DNA of 64,000 nucleotides from Thraustochytrium sp. TN22 (taxonomy: Eukaryota > Sar > Bigyra > Thraustochytrida > Thraustochytriidae): positions 62,001 to 126,000 of the forward strand of contig JABLUY010000045.1 of the NCBI GenBank assembly GCA_013306675.1, given 5' to 3'. The notes beneath the pieces are model-generated. The model was not told the origin of the DNA and ran no database searches. It was given only the letters and a program-made list of their open reading frames with translations. A program made the translations under genes and the position numbers. This document shows positions 20,653 through 29,531 of this stretch, piece after piece. How positions within the stretch are numbered: the first letter of the stretch is position 1; every line of letters starts with the position of its first letter.

Positions 20653-21774
20653 TTACGCATCCTTGGCATCGTCAGCATCGTCGACACGAATCTTCTCGTC
20701 GAGACGCTCCTGTCGGTCGGGCTGCTCGCTAATGACGCGAGTCTGGGCGATAAAGTCGCCGAGACGCTGACGCTTGGAGGTGAAGAGCATGAGGCCGAGG
20801 TCTGCAGCGGAGAAGACAAAAATATAAGGCATGAGGAAGGCAGAGCCGAGGTAGACGGGCAGGTAGACCTGGCGGAAGAAGGTGTTCCAGCGCGAGGGTA
20901 GCTGGCCGTCGGCACGCACAATCTCGAGCTTGAGCAGCCGCTTGCCGGGCGAGCGGGTGCCGCGCTCAAAGATCATGTCGCGGCCCATGAAGAGGGCCCA
21001 AGTCGACATGCTGATGGAGGCGCCGGCGCCCATGAGGTTGCCAATGTCGAGGTAGACGAGCGCGCCAAAGCCGCAGCCGGCAGTGAAGGCGAGGCCGGCG
21101 TCCACAACGCCCGCGAGAATGCGCCTCCCCGGCGCCGCGGACGGCACAGTGGCCGGCACGGCCTTGAGCGTGCTGCCCATCTCCTCAATCTCCTTCTTGA
21201 AGACATCAAGGTCGGGCTGGTCGGGCGGCGCCCAGGTCACCTCCCGCGTGGCGAGATTGAAGTAGTACGGGCGCTTGGACTGGAACTCCACGTACTGGAC
21301 CCAGTCCGGGTACAGCGGGTCACTCCAGGCCGTGGCGTACTCGGGTTTGCGCCGCTGGCCGTCCGGGAGAAGCTCGTCCTGCGAGTCCTCCTCGATCACC
21401 ACCTTGCGCGTGGCGGGCCGGTCGTCGCGCGACTCCCACGTCTGCTCGTTGTAGTAGAAGAGCGACTTGCCTTCGCCGTCCAGCTTCGCCACCCAACGCG
21501 CGCCGGCCAGGTCCACGATGACATCGCCGTCCTTGTCACCAGCAGGCGCTTCCGCTGCCGCCGCCGGCGTCGTCGTCGTCGTTGATGTCGAGGGCGAGGA
21601 AGGAGGTGCCGCCGGCGTCGCCGTCGCCGTCGTCGTCGTCGTCGTCGTGGACGCCAGCCAGCGCCGCCGCGCCGCCGCGCCGGCCCAGCTGGCGGGCGCG
21701 GGCACACGGCGGCCGGCCGCCACCGCCGCCGCCAGCGGCCGTGCCGCCGGCACGCGCAGCGCCGCGAGCAGCAT
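20653..21774 (-). CDS. Mitochondrial-type RDD membrane protein with WW-like modules
   Basis: 373 residues. The N-terminus (MLLAALRVPAARPLAAA, then RRWLAS) is Arg/Ala-rich without acidic residues, a good mitochondrial presequence, and is followed by a Thr/Ala/Pro linker. Two WW-like segments come next: LFYYNEQTWESR (about residues 107-118) and RPYYFNLATREVTWAPP (about 167-183, the better match). Residues 210-350 are an RDD domain: Arg and Asp in RRILAGVVDAGLAF, GTRSPGKRLLKLEIV, and a later pair of hydrophobic helices ending TSKRQRLGDFIAQTRVI. RDD proteins are small membrane proteins of poorly defined, possibly transport, function, mainly bacterial. The combination with WW domains is unusual; WW domains bind proline-rich peptides. 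Location in the mitochondrial inner membrane is inferred. Confidence 0.8.
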   Translation of the reverse strand: MLLAALRVPAARPLAAAVAAGRRVPAPASWAGAAARRRWLASTTTTTTTATATPAAPPSSPSTSTTTTTPAAAAEAPAGDKDGDVIVDLAGARWVAKLDGEGKSLFYYNEQTWESRDDRPATRKVVIEEDSQDELLPDGQRRKPEYATAWSDPLYPDWVQYVEFQSKRPYYFNLATREVTWAPPDQPDLDVFKKEIEEMGSTLKAVPATVPSAAPGRRILAGVVDAGLAFTAGCGFGALVYLDIGNLMGAGASISMSTWALFMGRDMIFERGTRSPGKRLLKLEIVRADGQLPSRWNTFFRQVYLPVYLGSAFLMPYIFVFSAADLGLMLFTSKRQRLGDFIAQTRVISEQPDRQERLDEKIRVDDADDAKDA

Positions 21775-22047
21775 GGTCCGGGAGCGCTCAAGGCCGACCA
21801 GGATGGACTTTTGCCTGCCTGCCTCTTTGCCTGCGACTGGTTGGCGCGCTCTTCAAGTTGGGCAAGTTGGGGAATGATGCAAGCAGACTCGGCCGGGAGC
21901 GGAGCTGGCGCTCGCGGGGCGCGGCCGCCGAGGCTGCAGAAGCAGGCAGACAGGCGGGCCTCGCTCGCGCGCTGTGCGCGGCGTCCCCGCTTGCTTTCCG
22001 GCCTGGCTGGCGGGCGGGCAGGCGGCCGGCCACCTCCCTCCGTCGTC

Positions 22048-22596
22048 ATGGAGTGCTACGAGCGCGGCGAGGCGCCCTCGGCGCGCTTCAAGGCGGCGCA
22101 CCTTGCCGTCTTTGGGGACGAGGCCCCGAGCGAGGAGGCGTGGCGAGCGCGTATGCGCGAGGGCGCCAGCTGGGCGCTGGCCAGCGACCAGGGCTTCCTC
22201 GCGGCGCACGATCGCGAGGGGGGCGAGGTGGTGAACGTCTGGCTTGTCGGGGTGCGGCCGGAGGCGCGCGGCTCGGGCGCCTTCGGGGAGCTCGTGCGCG
22301 GCCTGCTGCGCGCCGTCCTGCGGGCGAAGGGCACGCGAGCCTTTCTGCGCACGCGGCTCACCATGACCACCCGGCCGGCCAAGTTCGGCAAGATGCTCGC
22401 CATTCTCACGGCCGTCGCGCAGCGCTGCGACACGGCGGAGGACCAAGCGCAGGGCAAGGCGCGCTTCTGCGTGGCCGCGCCGCTTGTGGCGCTGGCCGCT
22501 TGGCGCCGCGACCTGCAGCGCGCAGGCCTCGTGCTTGGCGCCCTATTGGCCGTGACCGCGGCGGCGGCGGCTGCGAGGGCCCGCGGGGCGAGATGA
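22048..22596 (+). CDS. Small GNAT-like acetyltransferase with C-terminal membrane tail
   Basis: 182 residues. The middle reads as the core of a GNAT fold: a beta strand VVNVWLVGV, then PEARGSGAFGELVRGLL (from about residue 69), matching the acetyl-CoA pyrophosphate-binding R/Q-x-x-G-x-G/A motif and following helix. The N-terminus (residues 1-60) is short but has an expected helix and WALASDQGFLAAHD. The C-terminal half departs from ordinary GNATs and ends in a hydrophobic stretch (VLGALLAVTAAAAAA) followed by Arg, like a tail anchor. The start at 22048 is chosen because it opens the conserved-looking part; the frame is open upstream with low-complexity sequence. It is divergent from the RDD gene with 273 bases between. 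The GNAT call rests on one motif and could be wrong. Confidence 0.55.
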   Translation: MECYERGEAPSARFKAAHLAVFGDEAPSEEAWRARMREGASWALASDQGFLAAHDREGGEVVNVWLVGVRPEARGSGAFGELVRGLLRAVLRAKGTRAFLRTRLTMTTRPAKFGKMLAILTAVAQRCDTAEDQAQGKARFCVAAPLVALAAWRRDLQRAGLVLGALLAVTAAAAAARARGAR

Positions 22597-22841
22597 TGCG
22601 CCACGCCGCGCAGACGGTGAGGTCTTTCCTGCAAGAAGCGGGGGAGAGAAAGCGAGAATACGAGAAGCTGAGCTAAGGTACATACAGTTGGATACTTGCT
22701 TGTGCCGCGAAAGAGAGGAGAGAGGAAGACGATGTTCTGCCATGTCGTCACGTCGTCACTCACATCAACGTCAACTGCAGCGTCGCCATGTCGCAGGTCT
22801 GGGTGCTCGTGTGGGCGGGCGGTCGCGAATCTCGTCGTGAC

Positions 22842-23672
22842 TCACTGCAGTGTCACGTCGTAGGTCTGCACGGGCGGCTTCTTGTGCAGTAAGAGCGACC
22901 GGCTGCTGGAAAGGCCATAGTCAGAATCACTGAGCGTGGAGTCCGCGCGCACCATGTCTGGCGCGTCAGCGCCGGTGGCGGCCAGGCGCTGGCGCAGCAC
23001 CTCGTTCTCCTTGATGAGCGCCTGGTGCTCGTGGCGCAGCTTCTCGAGGCGCTTGTGGTCGACCTCGTGCACATCGGAGAAGATGCCATGGCCAACGCGC
23101 AGCAGGCGCCAGAAACGCACGAAGATGAGCAGGCCGCCGGCCTCCTGCGCAAGCTCGGCGCGCAGTACGAGCTCCAGCACGACCGCGACCGTGACGACAA
23201 CAAAGTCGAAGATGTACAGCGCGTTGTGGAAGAAGAGGTCGCGCAGCGCCGCCAGCAGAAGCGCCAGCTCGAGCTCGAAGACCAGCAGGATGCTCACGGT
23301 GATCCAGAAGAGCGCCTCGTGCGCCACCTCGAGCCCATGCGCGTGCTCCAGGCAGACCGCCGCGCACTGGCCCGCCACCGCCTCCACGGCCTCGTGCGAG
23401 GCCTCGTGCGCCGAGGCGTTCACGGCCACGCAGGCCTCCTCGATCACCGAGCACGGCGGGTACTGCGCCGACAAGAGGAGCTCCACGACCAGCACCACCA
23501 CGTCCAGGCCCAGCAGCGCCGCCAGCGTGCCCTGCACGTAGCCTGAGTGGATCCACGCCAAGAGCCTCGCCTGCCACGAGTCCTCGCCGTGCCGCTCCCT
23601 CAGCGTCTGCCGCTCGTGCGCGTACGACTGGAACCACGTCTTGGACGGGAAGTACATGAGCCACCGCCCCAT
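22842..23672 (-). CDS. Voltage-gated proton channel Hv1
   Basis: A 276-residue four-helix voltage-sensor protein with no pore domain. S1 has Asp57 in LGLDVVVLVVELLLS, aligning with the selectivity-filter aspartate of Hv1. S2 is VSILLVFELELALLL with an acidic charge-transfer residue. S3 is LYIFDFVVVTVAVVLELVL with Asp156. S4 is GLLIFVRFWRLLRVGHGI with Arg186, Arg189 and Arg192, the Hv1 RxWRxxR pattern. A coiled coil (about 205-235, HKRLEKLRHEHQALIKENEV) would dimerise it, as in known Hv1. The S1-S2 loop is unusually long and holds four Cys (74, 81, 103, 107), several His and a possible N-glycosylation site at Asn85. The start at 23672 is preferred; an upstream Met at 23810 adds a low-complexity leader. 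Such channels extrude protons across plasma or vesicle membranes. Confidence 0.88.
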   Translation of the reverse strand: MGRWLMYFPSKTWFQSYAHERQTLRERHGEDSWQARLLAWIHSGYVQGTLAALLGLDVVVLVVELLLSAQYPPCSVIEEACVAVNASAHEASHEAVEAVAGQCAAVCLEHAHGLEVAHEALFWITVSILLVFELELALLLAALRDLFFHNALYIFDFVVVTVAVVLELVLRAELAQEAGGLLIFVRFWRLLRVGHGIFSDVHEVDHKRLEKLRHEHQALIKENEVLRQRLAATGADAPDMVRADSTLSDSDYGLSSSRSLLLHKKPPVQTYDVTLQ

Positions 23673-23834
23673 GCTGCCGCCGCCGCCGCCCTGCCTGCGC
23701 CGCGCGCCCGCCGCGCCCACTCCCGCGTCTTCGGGCGGCAGCGGTGGCAGGTCGACCCGACCGTTCTGCCTCGCGCCAGCCTGCGCCTCGCCATGGCATG
23801 CCACGGCCAAACCGTGCGTCCAAGGCGGACCACG

Positions 23835-23863
23835 CCTGCCTGCCTGCCTGCCTGCCTGCCTGC
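23835..23863. repeat. (CCTG)n tetranucleotide array
   Basis: About seven perfect tandem cctg units, just upstream of the Hv1 start. Confidence 0.9.
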
Positions 23864-24538
23864 CGTGCCGCAGCGAGCGCCCTCGCCAGCCAGCCCGCTC
23901 ACCTCCGGACCGAAGCGCCCGGCAGGGACGCGGTCCCCGTCGCCGCGGCTCGCTGCCGCGCCCGGGCTCTGCAGTGCCTGCCCGCCGCCGCGCTCGGCCG
24001 CTCGAGATCGCTCCCGAAGATCACAGCGACCATGACGACGATGACGACGAACCCCCGCCCATACCAGGTGTGCACCACCGGCGTGAGTGCACGCGGTGAC
24101 GGCGCACGTGACGCGGTGCAGTGTCCCAGCGCCGCGCCCTGCATCCCCGCTGCCGCTGCTGCCCATCATGGACGGGGCACCCGCCGCGGCGCGCCGCGCC
24201 GAGCCAGTGGCCCTGCGCCGCGGTCATGCCAGTGTCAGTCGAGCCTGGCTGCCGCTCGCGGCGCGGCGCGGCGCGGCGCGACTCCGACTCGGACTCGGAG
24301 CGCGGCACCGCTCTGCCATGCGCGGCCCAGGTGCGGCTGCGCCATCCTCCTCATCAGCTCGCCGGCGCGCGGTGCACCGGCCGCGGCCAGGCGCGGCAGC
24401 CTGGCAGGCAGGCGGCAGCGGCGCAGCCCCCAGCCGCCAGCCAGGCGCGACCGCCTGCGAGGCCGCGCCGCGTGCCAGGGCTCAGCTGAGCGGCTCGCGC
24501 TTGCCAAGAGCGACGCTTGAGCTCGCCGCCGCCGTCGC

Positions 24539-24592
24539 CGGGGCAGGGCAGGGCAGGGCAGGGCAGGCCCGGCAGGGCAGGGCAGGCCGGGC
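24539..24592. repeat. GGGCA pentanucleotide array
   Basis: Tandem gggca units in two blocks separated by ggcccgg. This is a variant of the 5-bp unit seen elsewhere in the window. Confidence 0.85.
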
Positions 24593-25760
24593 GCCAGCGC
24601 GCCGTACGGCCCCGCGCCAGGCTGCGGCGCTGGCGGTGACGGCTGGCTGGCCCACGGCGGCCGGCAAGCAAGCCAGGCAGGCAGGCAGCAGGCGGCAGGC
24701 GCCCAGCCGCGGCCCAGGCGCCGAGCCGGCCTCGGGCAGGGCGCGTGCGCGCCGTCGCACAGCCGCGGGCCGGCGCCGCGCCGGTGGGCGGGCTGCTGGC
24801 CACTGCTGCCTGCGGTGCTTCCGCGGAGGGAGGGAAGGAAGGCTGGGCGGGCGGGCGGGCGGGACGAGCGCGCCCGTGCCGGCGTCGGCTCGGCTGGGCT
24901 CGGCTGGGCTGGGCTGGGCTGGCCGCCGCTGGGCTGATAGACAGATAGCCAGAGGGCGCCAGGGGCGAGAGCGGGAGCGCTGGAGGTCGCGAGTCGACGG
25001 CCTTCTGGGCCGGTGCAGGGCGCAGGCAGGCCGCGCGCGCTACAGGCAACGAGCTCAGTAAACTGCTGACAACTTTAAACTTGAACAAGGGCACAGGCGA
25101 TTCACGACGAGCTGGCTGGCAGCTGGCGAGCAACCACCGCAACCACAGCGCGGCAGCCTCAGGCCGGCCTGGCCCGTGGCCTCACTGCCTCAGGACCGTC
25201 GCCGCACTCGCCATCGCTCTCTGGTTGTTGCCATGGCTGCCGGTTTGTCGCTTGCGGCGCGCGGTGCTCGCTCGCCGCGCTCGCCCGCTTCGACTCGCGT
25301 GCCTTGCAACTAACTACCCTCCCTGTGCTCCGCCTCCGGCCTGGGCTGCCTGCCTGGCTGCCAGCTTGGGCCTGGCTGGCGTGGGGCCGGTCGCCGTCGC
25401 GGCGCGCGCATCAAGTCGCGCCCAGGCACGGTGGCGCGGGCTGCCAGTGCCTGCCAGGCTGCTGCTGAGCTCGGCACGAGCGGCGAGCGAACGTGGACGG
25501 AGAGGCCGCCGGGAGCCACGAGAGAGAGCGGCGCAGCAACGACCGTGACTCCAGCTCAGAGGCGCGCCTCGACCTGCCTGGTCGCTGCCAAGACGGCCTC
25601 GCTCTCCGCAAGCTCAAGCTCCACAACTTGAAGCACCGCAAGTGGCAAGCTTGTACGCGCGCACTTGCAAGTGGACTTTTGCTTGTCTCACTCAGGGCTC
25701 TTGCCATGACAGCCAGACAGACTCCGACAGCTTGAACACAGCACACTGCACTGCAGCCGA

Positions 25761-25854
25761 GTCAGGCAGTCAGTCAGTCAGTCAGGCAGTCAGTCAGTCA
25801 GTTAGTCTCATCAGTAGGGCGAGTGACGAAGCAGGCAGGCAGGCAGGCAGGCAG
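25761..25854. repeat. (CAGT)n and (GGCA)n tetranucleotide arrays
   Basis: Two blocks: cagt units with two ggca variants (25761-25806), then six ggca units (25831-25854). The sequence change between blocks is a single base per unit, so they may share an origin. Confidence 0.85.
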
Positions 25855-25929
25855 AGCCGTAGCGCCGAGTCAGCCTCGGAGCGCCTCGGCACGCGGCGCG
25901 TCGCGCGGCGGCGCAGGAGCGCTGCTGCC

Positions 25930-25968
25930 GCGGCGCGGCGCGGCGCGGCGCGGCGCGGCGCGGCGCGC
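25930..25968. repeat. GGCGC pentanucleotide array
   Basis: About seven perfect ggcgc units, some 700 bases upstream of the PARP start. Confidence 0.9.
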
Positions 25969-26653
25969 GCCGAGCGACCACCGCCGCCGTGCGGCCGCGC
26001 GCGAGAGCGCGCGCCCCCTTGCGCGGCGCCCCCCCTCCGCGCGGCGCGGAGAGCGCGTCGGACGCCCTCGCTCATCCGCATCGCGGGGTCACCTTTTCGA
26101 AAAGCGCAGCGCGGAGGAGGCGGCGGCGGGCCCAGCCCTGGGCGGCCGACCGGCCGGTCGGCCTCTCTCGCTCGCCCGCCAGCTCGCGCGCGGCGCGCGC
26201 GCGCCCCCGCGCCCTCGCGCCCGCGCCCGCGCTCGCCCGCCCGGGCGCGCGCCCGAGCGCTCGCAGCGCGCGCGCGCTAGGTCGGCTGGCCGGCCGGCTG
26301 GCGACGGCACGCCGGCCCGAAGCCGGCCACGAGCGCGAACGGGCGGCCAGCCGGGAAAGCGGCCGAAGAGCGCACGAGCCGCGGACACCGCGCGCGCCGG
26401 CGGTCGGCGCGACGCGGGTCGACGCGGCGCGGCTGGCGGCGCGGCTGGCGGCGCGGCTGGCGGCGCGGCTGGCGGCAGCTCACGGGGTGGGCGTCCGTCC
26501 TGGCCCGCGGCTCCTTCTTCTCTTTCTTCGCCTTCCTTTCTTTCTTTCTTTCTTTTCTTCGTGCTCGCCCTTTGGCCAGGCGGCTTGGTCGTGGTGAGCA
26601 GCGAGGGTCGGCGCAACGCAGCGGCGCGCGCGCCGCGCCGCGACGGTGGCAGC

Positions 26654-29251
26654 ATGATGATGATGGACACAACGTCGGCAGAGATGGCGGCGGGCGGCGA
26701 GCGTGGCCACCTGGCGGAGCTCGTGGCGCCGAACGAGAAGGTCTTCTTCTCGACGCACCTGAGCGAGCTGGTGCGCGAGCTCAAGGCCGACGCTGAGTCG
26801 GATCTGGACCTGCATGAGAAGCTCGATCTCCTGGTCTCAAGGGTAGGCTACGACCCGCCCATTTTCTATGATCTGCTGCAGGTCGCCGGCATGCCGCTGT
26901 ACCCGTGCGAGCCAGGCTACTCGCACCGGCTGGAGCGGGCGCTCGTGGAGCTCTCCCTGCACGTTTCCCGGGAGGCGCTCGCGCGCGCGGTCGAGACACT
27001 CAAAGCGAGGGACACGGTCTCAAAACACGAGGGCTACGCCTGCTACATCGACCTGGCCCGCGACTCAACGCGCTGGAAGAGCGTCGAGGCTGCCTGCGGC
27101 GAGCACCTCGAGGTCGTGCGCGCGCAGGCCGTGCATAACGAGTACCTGCGTGAGCAGTACGAGTCGTTCAAGCACCGCATGTCCAAGAAACCTTTTTTCA
27201 ACGGCCTCAACGAGCGCCTCCTCTTCCACGGCACGGGCCGCACCGACCCGGGCCTCGTGTGTCTCGGCTCCGAAGGTTTTGACCCGCGCTGTTCGCGGAC
27301 AGGAAACTACGGCTGCGGTAGCTACTTTAGCACCACACCCAACTACAGCGCCAAGAACTACGCCTTTTTGCCGGACCAGTGCGGCCTCTGCCCCGAGGCC
27401 GGCTCGCGCATGGTTGAGAGCAAGGAGGCGGCCCTCCTCCGACCGCGCCAGATTGTGCTGGCGCGCGTCGCCCTGGGCAACGTCTACGACATGAAGAACA
27501 CCATCAACCAGCGCCTCACGCGGCCACCGCCGCTCACGCGCTCCGGCCACGTGCTTTACGACTCAGTCATGGGTGGACCTTTCTCGAGTCGCTCTTCGGA
27601 GATGCACATGGTCGTCGTTTACGACAAGGCCCAGGCCATGCCCGACTACCTGGTTACTGTGCGCTACCGCAGCTCCTTCGAGGAGGCCAATCGCCCGTCG
27701 GCGCAGGCGCGCCGCGCCATGATGGCGGCCCACGCGCAGCTCGCCTTGCGTCACCATCTGCGGCCCAACTCGCTCTCCACGCTGCCTTCGCACTGCGCGA
27801 CGACCTCTGCGCAGAACGCCTCCGCCGCATGCTCCCCCGCGCCGTCTTACTCGCCGCTGCCCTGCTCGGCGTTTTCAACCATAGCCGGCAGCACCACCAG
27901 TATGCGCAGCAGCACAAGCGCCAGCACCAACTCCAGCACCGGCGCTGCCACCAGGAACGCCAACAGCAAGAACGACGACGACATTATTGCACCGGCCTTT
28001 TCGGCGCCATCCGCTTCGGCATCGGCCGCGCCGGCTGCCATCGCCGCCTCGGCCGCCGTCGCTGCTGCGGCCGTCGCCTCGGCCCGGAGCGTCAACAACG
28101 GCAACGGCAGCAGCAGCAGCAATCCTTTGTACACACCCACCCCTATGGCGCACGCCCCTCCACAGCGCCCGCAGTCGCTGCCCAGCAAGCTCACCAACCT
28201 CTCGGCGCTCTTCAACGATGGCCCCATGTCCACGTCGTCCTCGTCCTCCCTGATGCTCTCTGGGTCCACCGCTGACGCAGCCTCGCTCCCGCCCACCTCG
28301 CCCACCAACTCGATCGCCTCCGCGGCCGCATTCCACAGCCACCTTCACCCCTTTGACGCGTCCTGCTTTTCGTCTGCCTCCCCATCGTCCTCCTCCTCCT
28401 CCTCCCACTCGTTGAATGCATCGCCCATGGTCGCCATGCCGCCTGCGTCCTCTTCTTTCGAACCGGACCACCACATCGACACGACGTATGCCTACCACCA
28501 GCACAAGCACCCCCGCCAGCAGTCCTTGCCGGCCTTGCCGGCGAGTACCGCGCTCAACAAGCTCAACAAGCGTCGCGCGTCCTCGGGCGACTCGCAGCGC
28601 CACGAGCACAACATGGCCACCCTCGAGTCGCTGCTCTCGGCGCCCATCGTTCCTACGCCCAAGGGCCTCAACCCAAATCACTGCCTGTCCTGGCCCTCGT
28701 CCGGCGCCGACGCCGCCGCACCGGCCTCAGCCTTCTCCCCGTCCCCGGGCTCGCGCAGCGATAGCATGCTGCCGGGCGCCCGTCGCGGCTCGCGCGCGCT
28801 CCTGCGCCGTGCCAAGTCCACCATGGCGTCCTTTTTTGTCAAGTCGAAACGGACGCGCGCGCCCAGCGAGCTCGGCGAGGAGAACGATACCTTTGTACCC
28901 CGCGTCCGCGACGACGTCGTCGCTGAGCCTCGCAAACTGCTCGAAACCGTTGAGCGCCCGGCGCCGCGTCGCGACGTCCCGTTGCGCGCCGACAAGAAGC
29001 GCATGATCTCGCGGTCCAAGAGCGAACACATCACGCGGACCACGCTCCGCGCGCTCAACCACACGCCGCCCCCGCACCTCTCGCTCCCGCCCGTGCAGCC
29101 CGACCATCTCGAGCCGCAATACAACCACAATCACGTTAGCCCTTATCAGGACCAGAATGATGGCCCTCACCTTCCGCACCAGCGCCACCATCAGCTCCAC
29201 CACCATTCGTCCGAGCTCGAGGCCGCCACCTATGACGGCCCCTTTCTGTAG
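26654..29251 (+). CDS. PARP-family ADP-ribosyltransferase with long disordered tail
   Basis: 865 residues. The start at 26654 (MMMMDTTSAEM) follows open low-complexity frame. Residues about 90-345 contain a PARP catalytic domain: NGLNERLLFHGT with NAD-binding His192, then GNYGCGSYFSTTPNYSAKNY with Tyr224, VALGNVYDMK, and SEMHMVVVYDKAQAMPDYLV near 325-334. The family's third catalytic position (Glu in polymerising PARPs) falls in or beside MPDYLV; an aligned Glu is not visible, so mono-ADP-ribosylation is more likely. The LFHGT and GCGSYFS style resembles the PARP7/10-16 group. After 350 the protein is Ser/Ala/Pro-rich with His/Gln tracts, then a short basic block (RRGSRALLRRAKSTMASFF, about 714-732) and KKRMISRSKS. 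No WWE or zinc finger was seen at the N-terminus. Confidence 0.88.
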   Translation: MMMMDTTSAEMAAGGERGHLAELVAPNEKVFFSTHLSELVRELKADAESDLDLHEKLDLLVSRVGYDPPIFYDLLQVAGMPLYPCEPGYSHRLERALVELSLHVSREALARAVETLKARDTVSKHEGYACYIDLARDSTRWKSVEAACGEHLEVVRAQAVHNEYLREQYESFKHRMSKKPFFNGLNERLLFHGTGRTDPGLVCLGSEGFDPRCSRTGNYGCGSYFSTTPNYSAKNYAFLPDQCGLCPEAGSRMVESKEAALLRPRQIVLARVALGNVYDMKNTINQRLTRPPPLTRSGHVLYDSVMGGPFSSRSSEMHMVVVYDKAQAMPDYLVTVRYRSSFEEANRPSAQARRAMMAAHAQLALRHHLRPNSLSTLPSHCATTSAQNASAACSPAPSYSPLPCSAFSTIAGSTTSMRSSTSASTNSSTGAATRNANSKNDDDIIAPAFSAPSASASAAPAAIAASAAVAAAAVASARSVNNGNGSSSSNPLYTPTPMAHAPPQRPQSLPSKLTNLSALFNDGPMSTSSSSSLMLSGSTADAASLPPTSPTNSIASAAAFHSHLHPFDASCFSSASPSSSSSSSHSLNASPMVAMPPASSSFEPDHHIDTTYAYHQHKHPRQQSLPALPASTALNKLNKRRASSGDSQRHEHNMATLESLLSAPIVPTPKGLNPNHCLSWPSSGADAAAPASAFSPSPGSRSDSMLPGARRGSRALLRRAKSTMASFFVKSKRTRAPSELGEENDTFVPRVRDDVVAEPRKLLETVERPAPRRDVPLRADKKRMISRSKSEHITRTTLRALNHTPPPHLSLPPVQPDHLEPQYNHNHVSPYQDQNDGPHLPHQRHHQLHHHSSELEAATYDGPFL

Positions 29252-29531
29252 GCTAGCCTAGTTGCGCTGTCGCTTCTGCCTGGCCTGCCTGACAGTGAGA
29301 GACTCTCACAGACTGACAGGCAGACAGACAGTCAGACAGCTGCTACCTCCGCTCTATAGAGTGATGAGGCTTCGAGACGAGCCACCGCCTTCAAAGCGAG
29401 CTCCGGCCGTTTCGCAGCCTTCTTCACGTCTGCCATTGATTGATGAAAAGTACCACTTCTCGTGACAAGATGATTGTTTTTTTTTGGGGTGACTGACACT
29501 GCCAGACACACTTTTCGATTTCCGGAAACAT

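Larger units (their letters stand above)
23673..26653. other. Long gene-free, repeat-rich stretch
   Basis: Nearly 3 kb between divergent Hv1 and PARP genes. It consists of GC-rich simple sequence, tetra- and pentanucleotide arrays (given separately) and short degenerate duplications of ggctggc/gccagc words. Many frames are open but all are compositionally biased Ala/Arg/Gly/Pro. I see no gene, tRNA or transposon. Both genes' promoters must lie here. Confidence 0.6.

Noticed and set aside
24087-25142. Long open frames on both strands upstream of the PARP gene
   Set aside because: Composition-driven Ala/Arg/Gly/Pro translations with no conserved segments; the region consists of simple repeats.
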